A stretch of 64,000 nucleotides of DNA from Deltaproteobacteria bacterium (GCA_016200545.1 JACQEO010000087.1:62001-126000), one strand, 5' to 3'; counted from the stretch's first letter, positions 26,409-34,916 are shown. Made by a program: numbers and translations. The notes: generated by a model not told the origin, from the letters alone.

Positions 26409-27908
26409 CTAGTGCAGCTGATAGGCCGGCGATTGCAGCACCAGCGCGAAGAGTCCGTGCAGCTTGCGGTTGCGAGTGTCGTAGTCGTTCAGGTCGAGCG
26501 TCGGATTCGCGCCGCCGTCCGTGAGGTAATCGACGAGGGCGTTGCGCTCCGCGGCGGTGAGCTGATCGGTGATGCCGAGCGCATCGGTCACTGCGGCGAG
26601 AATGTCGTCCGGATCGGTGAGCGTAAGCTGGATGAACCTCTCCGGATGAAACGCGGTCGACTTGGACCCGTTGCGCGCGGAGACGATATCGGTCGCGAAA
26701 TTGTAGCGCGCGAGAAGCGTCGCGCTGCTGATCCACGAGCTCTCCCAGTCCCATCCGAAGACGCTCGGCGGCTCGAGCAGCGTCTGTCCCATGCTCGTGA
26801 GCTGGTCGCGGATCCTTTGGTAGTCGCCACCGTCGACGTATGGAAACTTGCTCGCGAGATTCACGCCGAGGAGCCGGAGGGTAGTGACGACGTAGTCGAT
26901 CGGCCACTTCACCGACTTCTTGGTCGATCCCGTGAACGGTTCCGGCGCCGCGGTCTCGTAGAACGCGTCGTTCACGAATATCGCGCGCAAGAGGCCGCCG
27001 ATGTTCCAGTTGGCATCGAACCCGGACTCGGCGACCACTTGATCGACGACGGCGACGTCGGCGGGCGAGATCGGATCGTTGATGGGGTGCGCGAAGTACT
27101 CGAGCAGCCGCCGCGCGGTGCGACGCGCGACCGTGTTCTTTCCGTTGGTGTCGGTGTGATCGAAGATGATGTCGATGACCGTGTCGATCTCCTGTGCACC
27201 CTCGCCGTTCACGTCGAAGGCGCGACCGCCTGCTCCGAACCCGCCGGTGGATTGGTAGATCACCTTGGGTCCGCGGTCGGCGAGGAAGTCCGCGTTGTAG
27301 TCGTGATCGTAGTCGTGAAAGCGGGATATGCCGGTGTTGTACTCGTAGTCCCACCCGGTGAGGGCGCGGGCGATCTGGACGATGTCTTCCTGCTTGTAGT
27401 TCGGGTTGCCGGCGAAATCGTGGACGCCGAGGGTGAAGAGCTCCTGGAGCTCGCGCGCGTAGTTCTCGTTGGGGATGTCCTTGTGGTTACGAACGGTGTC
27501 GAGGAACTCGATCATCGCCGCGTCGCGATTCATCGCCTTCACGAAGTCCTTGAAGGACCCCTTGCACATGATGTGCATGAGGCGAATCTGCAGGCCCATC
27601 GTCCTCACGTTCTGGACCTTGACGTTGCTGGTCGCGAAGTGATCGTGCCAGAAGAGGACGAGCTTCTCCTGAAGAGGATACTTCGCCTTGATCATGAACT
27701 TCACCCACCTGTCGTGGGCGTTGTCGATGTACTTTCCCTTCGGGGTGAAGTTCTTCCCCTTGAAAGCGATGAGCTGGTCGGCGGCCTGACCGCGTGTCAG
27801 GCCGCCGTCGAGGATCCTCTGCAGGTTCTTCGGCGCGGCGCCGAAGCCGGTGCGGCGCAGCAGATGTCGCGCCGACGCGGCATCGAGAACCGTGTTTGCG
27901 TCACCCAT
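26409..27908 (-). CDS. DUF1800 protein
   Basis: A 499-residue DUF1800-family protein. The N-terminal ASARHLLRRTGFGA and the later FWHDHFATSNVK and ELQELFTLGV...NYKQEDIVQIARALTGW blocks are family hallmarks. No signal peptide was seen, so export may depend on its partner. The gene lies between the CX4CH gene (stop 12 bases upstream) and DUF1501 (20 bases downstream), forming one operon. Function is unknown; the pair is common in environmental bacteria with polymer or envelope metabolism. Confidence 0.92.
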   Translation of the reverse strand: MGDANTVLDAASARHLLRRTGFGAAPKNLQRILDGGLTRGQAADQLIAFKGKNFTPKGKYIDNAHDRWVKFMIKAKYPLQEKLVLFWHDHFATSNVKVQNVRTMGLQIRLMHIMCKGSFKDFVKAMNRDAAMIEFLDTVRNHKDIPNENYARELQELFTLGVHDFAGNPNYKQEDIVQIARALTGWDYEYNTGISRFHDYDHDYNADFLADRGPKVIYQSTGGFGAGGRAFDVNGEGAQEIDTVIDIIFDHTDTNGKNTVARRTARRLLEYFAHPINDPISPADVAVVDQVVAESGFDANWNIGGLLRAIFVNDAFYETAAPEPFTGSTKKSVKWPIDYVVTTLRLLGVNLASKFPYVDGGDYQRIRDQLTSMGQTLLEPPSVFGWDWESSWISSATLLARYNFATDIVSARNGSKSTAFHPERFIQLTLTDPDDILAAVTDALGITDQLTAAERNALVDYLTDGGANPTLDLNDYDTRNRKLHGLFALVLQSPAYQLH

Positions 27909-27919
27909 CTGTCGTCCCC

Positions 27920-28951
27920 CTACTGATCGGTACCCGGTACCCAGCCGGTGTCGGGAGCACCCGCCGCGACCCAGAGCTGGATCACTTCAATGAGGCTGCG
28001 GTCGAGCCGGCGACGGTTGAACGGCATGCGCGCGCCGAAACCGGCCGGCGGGCCATTGAGCTTGGCAACGATCAGGCTCGTGCTCGGATCGCCGGTGCTG
28101 GGATCGATGACCGTCACGCGCTTCCACCCCGCGACGGCCGCGGCGGCGTTGTGCGGCGTGACGTTGATGAGATTCGTCAGTGAGGCACCGGTCTCGAGCA
28201 GCAGGTTGCCGGTGAGGCTCTGCGAGTCGTGACAACCGCTCACGGCGCAACTCTGGTCGAAGATCTGCGTCTGGATGCGGTCGAACGTGCCCGAGTACAA
28301 GAGCAGCGGATCGCATCCGTTGGTCGGCGGGACGCAGATCATCTTGATCCTGTCCCTGTCGACGTAGACCTGGCCTGCGATCACCGTCGAGACCGTCGTG
28401 ATCGTCAGTGTCTTCCTCCCCTTCTTGCACCTGCTTGCGAACGGGCCCGTGATCGGCACGTGGAAGTTCGTCGCGTTGGTACAATCGTCCGCCGTCGTCG
28501 TGGGCGGCGCGATGTCGTTCAGCACGCGGCTCTGCAGGGCTTGGAACTCGGGATCGAACCTCGGATCGCCGTTGTCGGCCGCGTGGTCGACGTTGATCGT
28601 CTGCACGCCGTTCAACGTGCATAGTGCCGGGTTGAAGGTGTTGTTGGCGCAGAGCGCGAGCGGAAACTCGCAGACGCCGTTCACGACGCCGTCGGCGTCG
28701 CAGCTCGGGTCGCCGTCGGTGCAGCGGATGTCCCTCGGTCTGGGGACCGAATAGCTTATGGGCGTGTCGAGCGCGGCGAGACAATCCGTGCGCTTGCCGC
28801 CGCCGCCGCCTAATACCGTTGCCGCGGCGCGACCGCCGCCACCGAGCGCGAGCATGGCCGCGACCAGCGCCGCGGACATCAAGCGCGCGCTCTTCGGCGA
28901 GGAGGAATCGGACGGGCGGCGAAGGTCCGCGCGTTCCGTTCGAGGGCTCAT
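27920..28951 (-). CDS. Exported protein with CX4CH heme-like motif
   Basis: A 343-residue protein from ATG 28951, which has AAGGAG six bases upstream. The in-frame ATG at 28981 lacks a site. After an N-terminal polar segment and a hydrophobic stretch (residues ~25-44) comes a Cys-rich domain. A C-terminal domain begins YSGTFDRIQTQIFDQSCAVSGCHD: a C-x4-C-H motif in the position of a heme-binding segment, followed by NLLLETGASLTNLIN, the MPFNRRRLD stretch and a WVAAGAPD motif. This layout is seen in cytochrome-like domains of myxobacterial and planctomycete exported proteins, where C-x4-C-H may bind heme. It leads the DUF1800-DUF1501 operon. Confidence 0.7.
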   Translation of the reverse strand: MSPRTERADLRRPSDSSSPKSARLMSAALVAAMLALGGGGRAAATVLGGGGGKRTDCLAALDTPISYSVPRPRDIRCTDGDPSCDADGVVNGVCEFPLALCANNTFNPALCTLNGVQTINVDHAADNGDPRFDPEFQALQSRVLNDIAPPTTTADDCTNATNFHVPITGPFASRCKKGRKTLTITTVSTVIAGQVYVDRDRIKMICVPPTNGCDPLLLYSGTFDRIQTQIFDQSCAVSGCHDSQSLTGNLLLETGASLTNLINVTPHNAAAAVAGWKRVTVIDPSTGDPSTSLIVAKLNGPPAGFGARMPFNRRRLDRSLIEVIQLWVAAGAPDTGWVPGTDQ

Positions 28952-29124
28952 CTGCGTCTCCTTCGGCTCAATGCTGAGCACGGCACGCCGCGAGGAAGCG
29001 CAAACCTAGCACGAGTAGCTGGGCGGACGTCAACGAAAGCCTCACGCGTATCGCCGTGCCAAAGCGCATGCGAGACGCGGGGCGTCGGTTTGACGGATGC
29101 GGTGCGCTCTCCTACGAGAAGCGC

Positions 29125-30303
29125 ATGACGCCGAAGGGCCGCGTCGCGATCGCCGGGCTGGGGCTCACGCCCCAGGGCCAGGTGTACGATCGGACGCACG
29201 TCGGCTTCGCCGTCGAAGCAGTGCGTCTCGCGCTCGAGGACGCCGGCCTCGCGCGCACCGATCTGGACGGTCTCCTGCTGAACCCCGGCCTCGCATGGGG
29301 CGACGCCGCGATGGGGTCATTCATGCTGCAGCAGGCGCTCGGGCTCCGCGAGCTCCGCCTCTCCGCCAGCATGAATCTCGGCGGCGCGACCGCGGGCGCG
29401 ATGATTCAGCATGCGGCGCTCGCGATCGCCGCCGGCATGTGCACGACGGTCGCGTGCGTCTTCGCCGACCGGCCGTTGAAGCCGCCCGCGGAGCGTCGCA
29501 GCCGCGGCGGCGAGCCGACGGGCTCCGCCGCGGCATACGCCTTCGCGCGCGGCCTCGACGCCGCCTACGGTCAATTCGGCATCAACGCCATCTACGCCAT
29601 GGTCGCGCGCCGCTACATGCACGTGTACGGCACGACGCAGGACGACCTCGGTGCGGTCGCCGTCGCGCAACGACGCTGGGCCAACATGAATCCCGCCGCG
29701 CAGTTTCACGACGTGCCGCTCACCCTCGGCGACTATCACGCGTCGCGCTGGGTGGTGGAGCCGTTTCACGTTCTCGATTGCTGTCTGGTCTCGAACGGCG
29801 GCGCCGCGGTCATCGTCACCTCCGCGGAGCGCGCACGCGACTCCAAGAAACCGCCGGTCTACGTCTGGGGCATGGGGCAGGGACATCCGGGCGGTGATCC
29901 CGCCGAAAGGCTCGCCTCGGGCGCGCCGCTCGCCAAGCGGACCGCGTTCGTGATGGCGGGCATCGAGACGTCCGACGTGCAGCTCTGCGAGCTCTACGAC
30001 TGCTACAGCTTCACCGTGCTGGTGACGCTCGAGGACTACGGATTCTGCCGCAAAGGCGAGGCCGGCGCGTTCGTCGCCGCCGGGCATACCGCGCCCGGCG
30101 GCACGCTCCCCGTCAACACCGGCGGTGGGCAGCTCTCGTCGTTTTACATGTGGGGGATGACGCCGCTCGTCGAGGCGGTGATCCAAGCTCGCGGCGAGGC
30201 CGGCGAGCGCCAGGCGCCGCGGCGCGACGTCGTCCTGGTGAGCGGCAACGGCGGACTGCTCTCGACGCACTCGACGCTCGTCGTGAGTCCGCTCCCCTCA
30301 TGA
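29125..30303 (+). CDS. Thiolase-like protein lacking the nucleophilic cysteine
   Basis: A 392-residue thiolase-fold protein from ATG 29125. The N-terminus has the thiolase-family strand VAIAGLGLTP. At the usual nucleophile site the sequence is LSASMNLGGATAGAM, without the catalytic Cys. The later blocks LCELYDCYSFTV and PVNTGGGQLSSF are of the SCP2/lipid-transfer type. Loss of the Cys, and the adjacent Zn-ribbon/OB-fold partner, match Ltp2-type retro-aldolases that cleave CoA-linked steroid side chains with a DUF35 subunit. The stop overlaps that gene as ATGA, so a two-subunit complex is likely. Confidence 0.8.
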   Translation: MTPKGRVAIAGLGLTPQGQVYDRTHVGFAVEAVRLALEDAGLARTDLDGLLLNPGLAWGDAAMGSFMLQQALGLRELRLSASMNLGGATAGAMIQHAALAIAAGMCTTVACVFADRPLKPPAERRSRGGEPTGSAAAYAFARGLDAAYGQFGINAIYAMVARRYMHVYGTTQDDLGAVAVAQRRWANMNPAAQFHDVPLTLGDYHASRWVVEPFHVLDCCLVSNGGAAVIVTSAERARDSKKPPVYVWGMGQGHPGGDPAERLASGAPLAKRTAFVMAGIETSDVQLCELYDCYSFTVLVTLEDYGFCRKGEAGAFVAAGHTAPGGTLPVNTGGGQLSSFYMWGMTPLVEAVIQARGEAGERQAPRRDVVLVSGNGGLLSTHSTLVVSPLPS

Positions 30304-30719
30304 GCGAAACGCCGATCGCGAAGCCGGTACCCGAGGCGTCGCCGGCGCTGGCGCCGTTTTTCGCCGCCGCGCGCGCGGGGCGGCTGGTAGTGCAGCGATG
30401 CGCGGGGTGCGGCGCGCTACGCTTCCCGCCGCGCGAGCTCTGCAGCAGATGTCTCGGGCTCGAAGCGACGTGGCAGGACGTCTCCGGCCGGGGCGAGATC
30501 TTCAGCTACAACGTTATGCATCAAGTCTACCATCCGGGATTCGCGGCCGATGTCCCCTACGCGGTGGTGATCGTGAAGCTCGAGGAAGGTCCGAAGATCA
30601 CCTCGAACCTCGTCGGCTGTCCCGTGGACGAAATCGCGGTCGGCATGCCGGTCGAGGTGGCGTTCGAGCAATTGTCGCCGGAGGTGACGTTGCCGAAATT
30701 CCGCCGCCGGCGGTGCTAG
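30300..30719 (+). CDS. Zn-ribbon OB-fold (DUF35) partner protein
   Basis: A 139-residue protein whose ATG overlaps the preceding stop (ATGA). Residues ~34-50 hold the zinc ribbon (CAGCG...CSRC), then a CoA-binding OB-fold (SYNVMHQVYHPGF, PYAVVIVKLEEG, VGMPVEVAFEQL). DUF35 proteins pair with thiolase-like enzymes and supply a CoA-ester site. With the Cys-less upstream protein this suggests an aldolase complex of the ChsH2-Ltp2 type; which CoA ester it cleaves is unknown. Confidence 0.88.
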   Translation: MSETPIAKPVPEASPALAPFFAAARAGRLVVQRCAGCGALRFPPRELCSRCLGLEATWQDVSGRGEIFSYNVMHQVYHPGFAADVPYAVVIVKLEEGPKITSNLVGCPVDEIAVGMPVEVAFEQLSPEVTLPKFRRRRC

Positions 30720-30736
30720 CGTCGTCGCGGACGCGC

Positions 30737-31102
30737 TCAGCTGCCGCCGTAGCGGTCGTCGGCGGAGCGAATGTAGTGATCGAGGAGACGTTGCTCGGCG
30801 GCGCGGTAGGCGAGCATCCGTAGCATCTCTTGCGCCTGCGTTACGAGCGGCACCGACGCGAGCAGCGCGACGAGCTCGACACCCGAGAGCTTTTCGATCG
30901 CCTCCTCCATGCCCTGCACCGCCTCCTCGGGTAGCTCGCGCAGGTCGAGCTGTTTCAAAGCGTCGAGCAAGGTCGAAAACCGTTCCTCGAAGCGACGCCT
31001 CGCCTCGTCTTTCTCCGCGGCGCCGCACTCCACCGAGAGCTTGCGCGCAGCCGTGTCGAAGAGACGGTCGAACGCCTTCTCGATCCACTCTCTACCGGTC
31101 AT
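30737..31102 (-). CDS. Small helical protein, unknown
   Basis: A 121-residue, predominantly helical, acidic protein (EEAVQGMEEAIEKLSGVELVALLASVPLV). I see no recognisable domain. It lies between the convergent OB-fold gene and a lipoprotein gene on the same strand (12 bases apart), so it may belong to the lipoprotein transcript. The composition is coding-like throughout. Confidence 0.65.
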   Translation of the reverse strand: MTGREWIEKAFDRLFDTAARKLSVECGAAEKDEARRRFEERFSTLLDALKQLDLRELPEEAVQGMEEAIEKLSGVELVALLASVPLVTQAQEMLRMLAYRAAEQRLLDHYIRSADDRYGGS

Positions 31103-31113
31103 GGCCGCTGCCG

Positions 31114-31965
31114 TCAGAACTCGACGAGAAATCCCTCGCTCTCGTCGGTCGCAGTGTCGACGAGTGTGGCGCGCGCGCGTGTGTAGGATCCGGTCGGAAA
31201 ATAGATGAAGCCCTCCGCCTGGTCACCGGGGCGGAGCGTGCGTCCGGTGAGCGCGCGTCCACGCAGAAGGTCCGCCATGCGGCCCGGGTCGGTCGGCGGA
31301 GCGCCCGCTGCAGCGTCGGCGGCGGAGGCGCTGGCCAGCTTTGCGGCGGCCTCGCCGAGCCCGATCGGCTTCACGCCGTAGTCGGCGGCGTTGCGCAGCT
31401 CGATCGCGGCGGGATCGAGCTTGTACGTCCGATCGCTGCCGTTTTGCACCGTCACCTTGACGGCGAGGATGCCGGCCGCAGCCAGGTCCTCGCCGAAGTC
31501 GAGCTTGGTCTCGAGTCCGATCTGCGGCTGGATCTTGAACTTGGCGCCGCCGCTCGTCGTTCCACCGCTCTGCTGCTCGTTCCAAGCGGCCGTCTCGGGA
31601 CCGTGGTCGGCGAGGCCGGTGAACGCGAGAAAGAAGCCGCGGCTGAAGGTGACGTCCTGTTTCAGCAGCGACTCGTCCTTGGCGCCGAACACCTCGATGC
31701 CGTCCGGCTGGCAGCGGATGTCGACGGTCACGTGGTCGTCGCCGCCGCGCTCGCTCGGGCGGGTGGCTTTGATCATCCCCGGCGCACCGACCGTCGCGAG
31801 ACGGAATTGGCCGACCGAGTAGCCGAGGCTCCGCATGCTGGCGAACGCGTAGCGATTGGCCTCGTCACACGAGAGATTGGCGCGGCGGACGACGTACTGC
31901 TGTTGCACCGAGGGACAACCCGCGACGAGCGCCGCGAGGGCGAGAAGAACGAGTCGCCGCAGCAT
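31114..31965 (-). CDS. Predicted lipoprotein, unknown
   Basis: A 283-residue protein. The ATG at 31965 begins a typical lipoprotein signal (MLRRLVLLALAALVAGC, Cys17 in the lipobox); the frame opens earlier but a start there would give an untypical leader. The mature part has beta-rich segments (DHVTVDIRCQ, LAVKVTVQNGSD), which suggests an outer-membrane-attached immunoglobulin-like or beta-sandwich fold. No family is recognised. It is divergent from the flippase-like gene, with a perfect 40-bp palindrome in between. Confidence 0.82.
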   Translation of the reverse strand: MLRRLVLLALAALVAGCPSVQQQYVVRRANLSCDEANRYAFASMRSLGYSVGQFRLATVGAPGMIKATRPSERGGDDHVTVDIRCQPDGIEVFGAKDESLLKQDVTFSRGFFLAFTGLADHGPETAAWNEQQSGGTTSGGAKFKIQPQIGLETKLDFGEDLAAAGILAVKVTVQNGSDRTYKLDPAAIELRNAADYGVKPIGLGEAAAKLASASAADAAAGAPPTDPGRMADLLRGRALTGRTLRPGDQAEGFIYFPTGSYTRARATLVDTATDESEGFLVEF

Positions 31966-32012
31966 CGTCGTCGGTTGTAAGGGCCGTGCGCGCGGCAAGT
32001 CAAGGTGAGCAT

Positions 32013-32052
32013 ACACGCTTCGGCGCCGCGCCGGCGCGGCGCCGAAGCGTGT
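32013..32052. repeat. Perfect 40-bp palindrome between divergent genes
   Basis: Left half ACACGCTTCGGCGCCGCGCC and its exact complement form an uninterrupted 40-base palindrome centred at 32032/32033, 48 bases beyond the lipoprotein start and 37 bases before the GTG used for the flippase-like gene. It cannot be a normal shared 3' terminator, because both genes diverge from here. It may be a dyad operator, a cruciform-forming element or part of a leader. Confidence 0.85.
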
Positions 32053-32088
32053 TGTCTCGCCGCAGACCCGGCGTTATGGTCGCCCGCG

Positions 32089-33066
32089 GTGGACGGGCCC
32101 TCGTGCGGAGAATCGTCGGCCGCGAACGCGGGCGTCGGTCGCCGCGCGCGCCTTCGAGCGGCGCGCGCGCTTCCCTGGGTCTTCACCGTCGTCATCTTCG
32201 CGTCGATCTTCAAACGCGTGCCGTTCGCGAGCGTTTGGCACGCACTCGAAGACGCACGCCTCCTTCCCTACCTCGCGATCATGGCTCCCTACTCGGTCTT
32301 CTATCTCGCGATCGATACCTTCTGCCTGACGCGCGTGATCAATTGGTTCAATTGCCGGGTCGCATACGCGGACGTGCTGCCGATCCGCGCCACCACCTAT
32401 CTGCTCACCCTGGTGAACTCGAATCTCGGACAAGGCGGCATCGCCCTCTATCTCAATCGTCGCGATGCCGTTCCGTTGCTGGAGGTCGCGAGCTCGGTGT
32501 TGTTCATGATGTTCGTGGAACTCTACCAGTTGACGTTTTTCTCGAGCCTCGGCGTCCTGTTGGCGCCGCGCGCGATCGATCTGCCGCTCGGCGCGGTGTA
32601 CGCGGGTCTGTACGGCTACCTGGTAGTGCACCTGGTGCTCTTTCGCGTCGGCCGCGATTGGCTGGCGCTGCGCCCGGCAGCGCGCATCCTGCGCAGCTTT
32701 CGCCTCGCGAGCCCGCGTCACTACCTGCTCCTACTTCTTTACAAGAGTCCCAACTTCCTGATGGCGACGGTCGTCTACTACATCGGCCTGCAGTGCTTCG
32801 GGATGCGGTTGCCGTACCGCGAGCTGTTGCTTTTCTTGCCGATCATTTTCTTCTCCGCGGCGCTGCCCATCGGCGCCGCGCACCTCGGCGCGCCGCAGTT
32901 TCTGTGGATCTACTTCTTCGCCCGCTACGCGCCCGAGCCGAGCCTGCTAGCGTTCAGTCTGGCGACGCACTTCATCTTCATGATCATGAACGCCGCACTC
33001 GGTCTGCCGTTCCTGCCGCGCGCGATCCACGAGCTGATACGCGGCGCCGACGCCGCAACCAACTGA
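32089..33066 (+). CDS. Second flippase-like membrane protein
   Basis: A 325-residue hydrophobic protein with about eight helices, related in style to the UPF0104/lysylphosphatidylglycerol-synthase TM family but without a clear GGEP motif. Segments such as IRATTYLLTLVNSNLGQGGIALYLNRRD and FFSAALPIGAAHLGAPQFLWIYFFARY fit this group. GTG 32089 is used because earlier in-frame starts would put the palindrome in the coding region; GTG 32005 is the alternative. It may handle lipid-linked substrates at the inner membrane. It converges with the phosphatidyltransferase gene. Confidence 0.7.
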   Translation: MDGPSCGESSAANAGVGRRARLRAARALPWVFTVVIFASIFKRVPFASVWHALEDARLLPYLAIMAPYSVFYLAIDTFCLTRVINWFNCRVAYADVLPIRATTYLLTLVNSNLGQGGIALYLNRRDAVPLLEVASSVLFMMFVELYQLTFFSSLGVLLAPRAIDLPLGAVYAGLYGYLVVHLVLFRVGRDWLALRPAARILRSFRLASPRHYLLLLLYKSPNFLMATVVYYIGLQCFGMRLPYRELLLFLPIIFFSAALPIGAAHLGAPQFLWIYFFARYAPEPSLLAFSLATHFIFMIMNAALGLPFLPRAIHELIRGADAATN

Positions 33067-33082
33067 CGGGAGCGCCCGGAGC

Positions 33083-33634
33083 TCAGGCGCCGGTGCCGAC
33101 GCCGCGCGGCAGCGCCAACGTCTGCATGCGGTCGAGCACCGCAACGAGATTCAGCGCCGCGGCGGCGACCCCGGCCGCGTAGGCGACGCTCGTGAGCGCG
33201 CCGCTACCGAGCCAGGGCGCGCCGGTCGCGAGCAAGGCTACCGTATAGTTCGCGATTCCAGCGGCGGCGCCGGGCCGGCTCGGCGTGAGGTCGACGCCGT
33301 GCCCGCGCGCGCGTCGCCAGCCGTCGGCGACGTAGAGACCGAAGGCGAGGGCTGCCGCCCACGGCAGGAGCGCCGGCACGCGCCGTGCGCGGGCGAGCAT
33401 CGCGAGGCCGGGCAGCAGGAACACGATGTCGGCACCGTGATCGAAGATACGGCGCGCGTCCGATGCCGAGCCGCTGGCGCGCGCGAGGCGGCCGTCGGCA
33501 AAGTCGGTGGCCACCGCGACGAGACAGAGCAGGAAGGGCGTGGCGCCGAATTCGCCCGGTCGTCCGAGCATCCAGGCGAAGAGCGGCGCCAAGAAGATTC
33601 GCAGCCACGTGCAGGCGTCGGCGACGACGATCAT
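33083..33634 (-). CDS. CDP-alcohol phosphatidyltransferase-family protein
   Basis: A 183-residue integral-membrane protein (five or six helices). The CDP-OH-P motif D-x2-DG-x2-AR-x8-G-x3-D-x3-D is present at residues 44-69 (DFADGRLARA...FDHGAD). The four acidic residues are conserved but the motif's Gly is Arg at residue 61. Members join CDP-diacylglycerol to an alcohol or make related phosphodiesters. The start overlaps the upstream Smr stop as ATGA, suggesting coupling. The acceptor alcohol is unknown. The Gly-to-Arg change may lower activity. Confidence 0.82.
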   Translation of the reverse strand: MIVVADACTWLRIFLAPLFAWMLGRPGEFGATPFLLCLVAVATDFADGRLARASGSASDARRIFDHGADIVFLLPGLAMLARARRVPALLPWAAALAFGLYVADGWRRARGHGVDLTPSRPGAAAGIANYTVALLATGAPWLGSGALTSVAYAAGVAAAALNLVAVLDRMQTLALPRGVGTGA

Positions 33635-34458
33635 TCGCGCTTTGCGCCTTCGAGGACGGCGATCGGCTCGCGTGCACCGCGTCGCCGGCGCAACAGCACG
33701 TAGAGCGCGCCGGTGCCGCCGTCCGCCGGGCGCGCCGAACTGAACGCCAGGACGACGCGTCCGATGCGACCGCGTGCGAGCCAGCTCTTCAATCGCTCCT
33801 TCAACACCGGAACGTTGTCCTTGGAGTTCCGCCCGCGCCCGTGGACGACGAGGACCGCACGGTTGCCGGAGGCGAACGCGTCGCAGATGAAGCGCTCGAC
33901 GGCGAGACGCGCCGCCGCGGCGCTCATGCCGTGCAGGTCTACGTACGCCTGGTAGGCAAACTCGCCACGGCGCAACCGCCGCAGGATGCGCGGGTCGAGC
34001 CCGACGACCGCACCCTCGACGTACTCCGCCGAGTCGCTGACGTCGAAGGCGCCCGTGCCGGCGACGAGGTCCGAGAGCGCCACGAGCGCTTCCGCCTCCT
34101 CGCTGACCGGCGCGCGCCGCACGTGCAGCGCCGGCGGCGGCGCGTCCACCCTGCCGTCGACCTGGAGACGGCGCACGTCCGCCATGGCGCGCTCGAAGAA
34201 CGCGTGGTCGTCCTCGAGTGCGACCGCGGCTTTCGGCGGCACGCTCGGGCGCACCGGCGCGCGTCGTCCCGACGACCGCGCGCGCACCGCCGTTGCGGGC
34301 TTCGCGGGCTTCTTCGCGGGCTTCGATGATGGGAGAGACCGGGGTGCGAAGGGCGGTGCCGTGGGCCGCACCTTGCCGGCGAGACCGCGAAACGGCGCGT
34401 GGAACGGCGCTGATTCGGGCACCGGCCGGTGCGGTTCGTCGTTGCGGCGTCGCGCCAT
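33631..34458 (-). CDS. Smr-domain protein
   Basis: A 275-residue protein starting at ATG 34458. Residues ~1-90 are low-complexity, Pro/Arg/Ala-rich and probably disordered. A charged middle part (~95-180) leads to the Smr (MutS2-related) domain at ~185-265, with DLHGMSAAAARL and HGRGRNS. Smr domains nick DNA or bind RNA; DLHG and HGxGxx carry the key residues. Like YdaL/YuaD-type proteins it is stand-alone. The stop overlaps the CDP-alcohol gene start by four bases. Confidence 0.88.
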   Translation of the reverse strand: MARRRNDEPHRPVPESAPFHAPFRGLAGKVRPTAPPFAPRSLPSSKPAKKPAKPATAVRARSSGRRAPVRPSVPPKAAVALEDDHAFFERAMADVRRLQVDGRVDAPPPALHVRRAPVSEEAEALVALSDLVAGTGAFDVSDSAEYVEGAVVGLDPRILRRLRRGEFAYQAYVDLHGMSAAAARLAVERFICDAFASGNRAVLVVHGRGRNSKDNVPVLKERLKSWLARGRIGRVVLAFSSARPADGGTGALYVLLRRRRGAREPIAVLEGAKRE

Positions 34459-34552
34459 GGCGGGCTCGCGCGTCGGCGGAGTGCCGCCGACAATAGGGAG
34501 TCGCGACCAGCCGCGCAACCGCGCCGCGCTTCAGCTCGAAGAGCGGCTGGGG

Positions 34553-34580
34553 CCGCCCGGCGACGGCACGCGCCGGGCGG
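34553..34580 (-). terminator. Hairpin after the HTH gene
   Basis: CCGCCCGGCG and its exact complement CGCCGGGCGG are separated by 8 bases in the 166-base gap downstream of the HTH gene. No T-tract follows, so the role as terminator is only suggested by position and stem strength. Confidence 0.35.
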
Positions 34581-34624
34581 GCACGTTCCCCGGGACCGCA
34601 CCGCGATCCCGGGGACCGCGAAAG

Positions 34625-34903
34625 CTACTGGTGCGACTCGACGACCATTCCGACGTCCGTAGCGAGGCGCTCGCTCTCACCAGCGATGCGGTCGCCGCCG
34701 CTTACCCCCTCGCGCCGGGGTGCTCCCCGCCGCGCCAGCGCCTCGATAGCGCGCCGTGCCAGCTTGCTCGGCTTCGCGTGGCCGTTCTCCCAACGGTTCA
34801 CCGTTGAGAACGTCACGGCGACCGCGTGCGCGAACTCCTCCTGCGTCATACCCAGACGGAGTCGCAACTCTCGGATGCTTCGATTCACGTTTTCATCGCT
34901 CAT
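34625..34903 (-). CDS. Small XRE-type HTH regulator
   Basis: A 92-residue protein. The ATG at 34903 has a strong AGGAGG nine bases upstream, while the ORF open further upstream has none. Residues ~8-60 form an XRE/lambda-repressor-type helix-turn-helix (RLRLGMTQEEFAHAVAVTFSTVNRWENG). The tail is charged and probably flexible. It is divergent from mrp. CTATAG occurs at 34917-34922 and again at 34941-34946 just before the start, with a small GGCGC-GTA-GCGCC hairpin between: a candidate self-operator. Confidence 0.8.
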   Translation of the reverse strand: MSDENVNRSIRELRLRLGMTQEEFAHAVAVTFSTVNRWENGHAKPSKLARRAIEALARRGAPRREGVSGGDRIAGESERLATDVGMVVESHQ

Positions 34904-34916
34904 GGCTTCGATCCTC

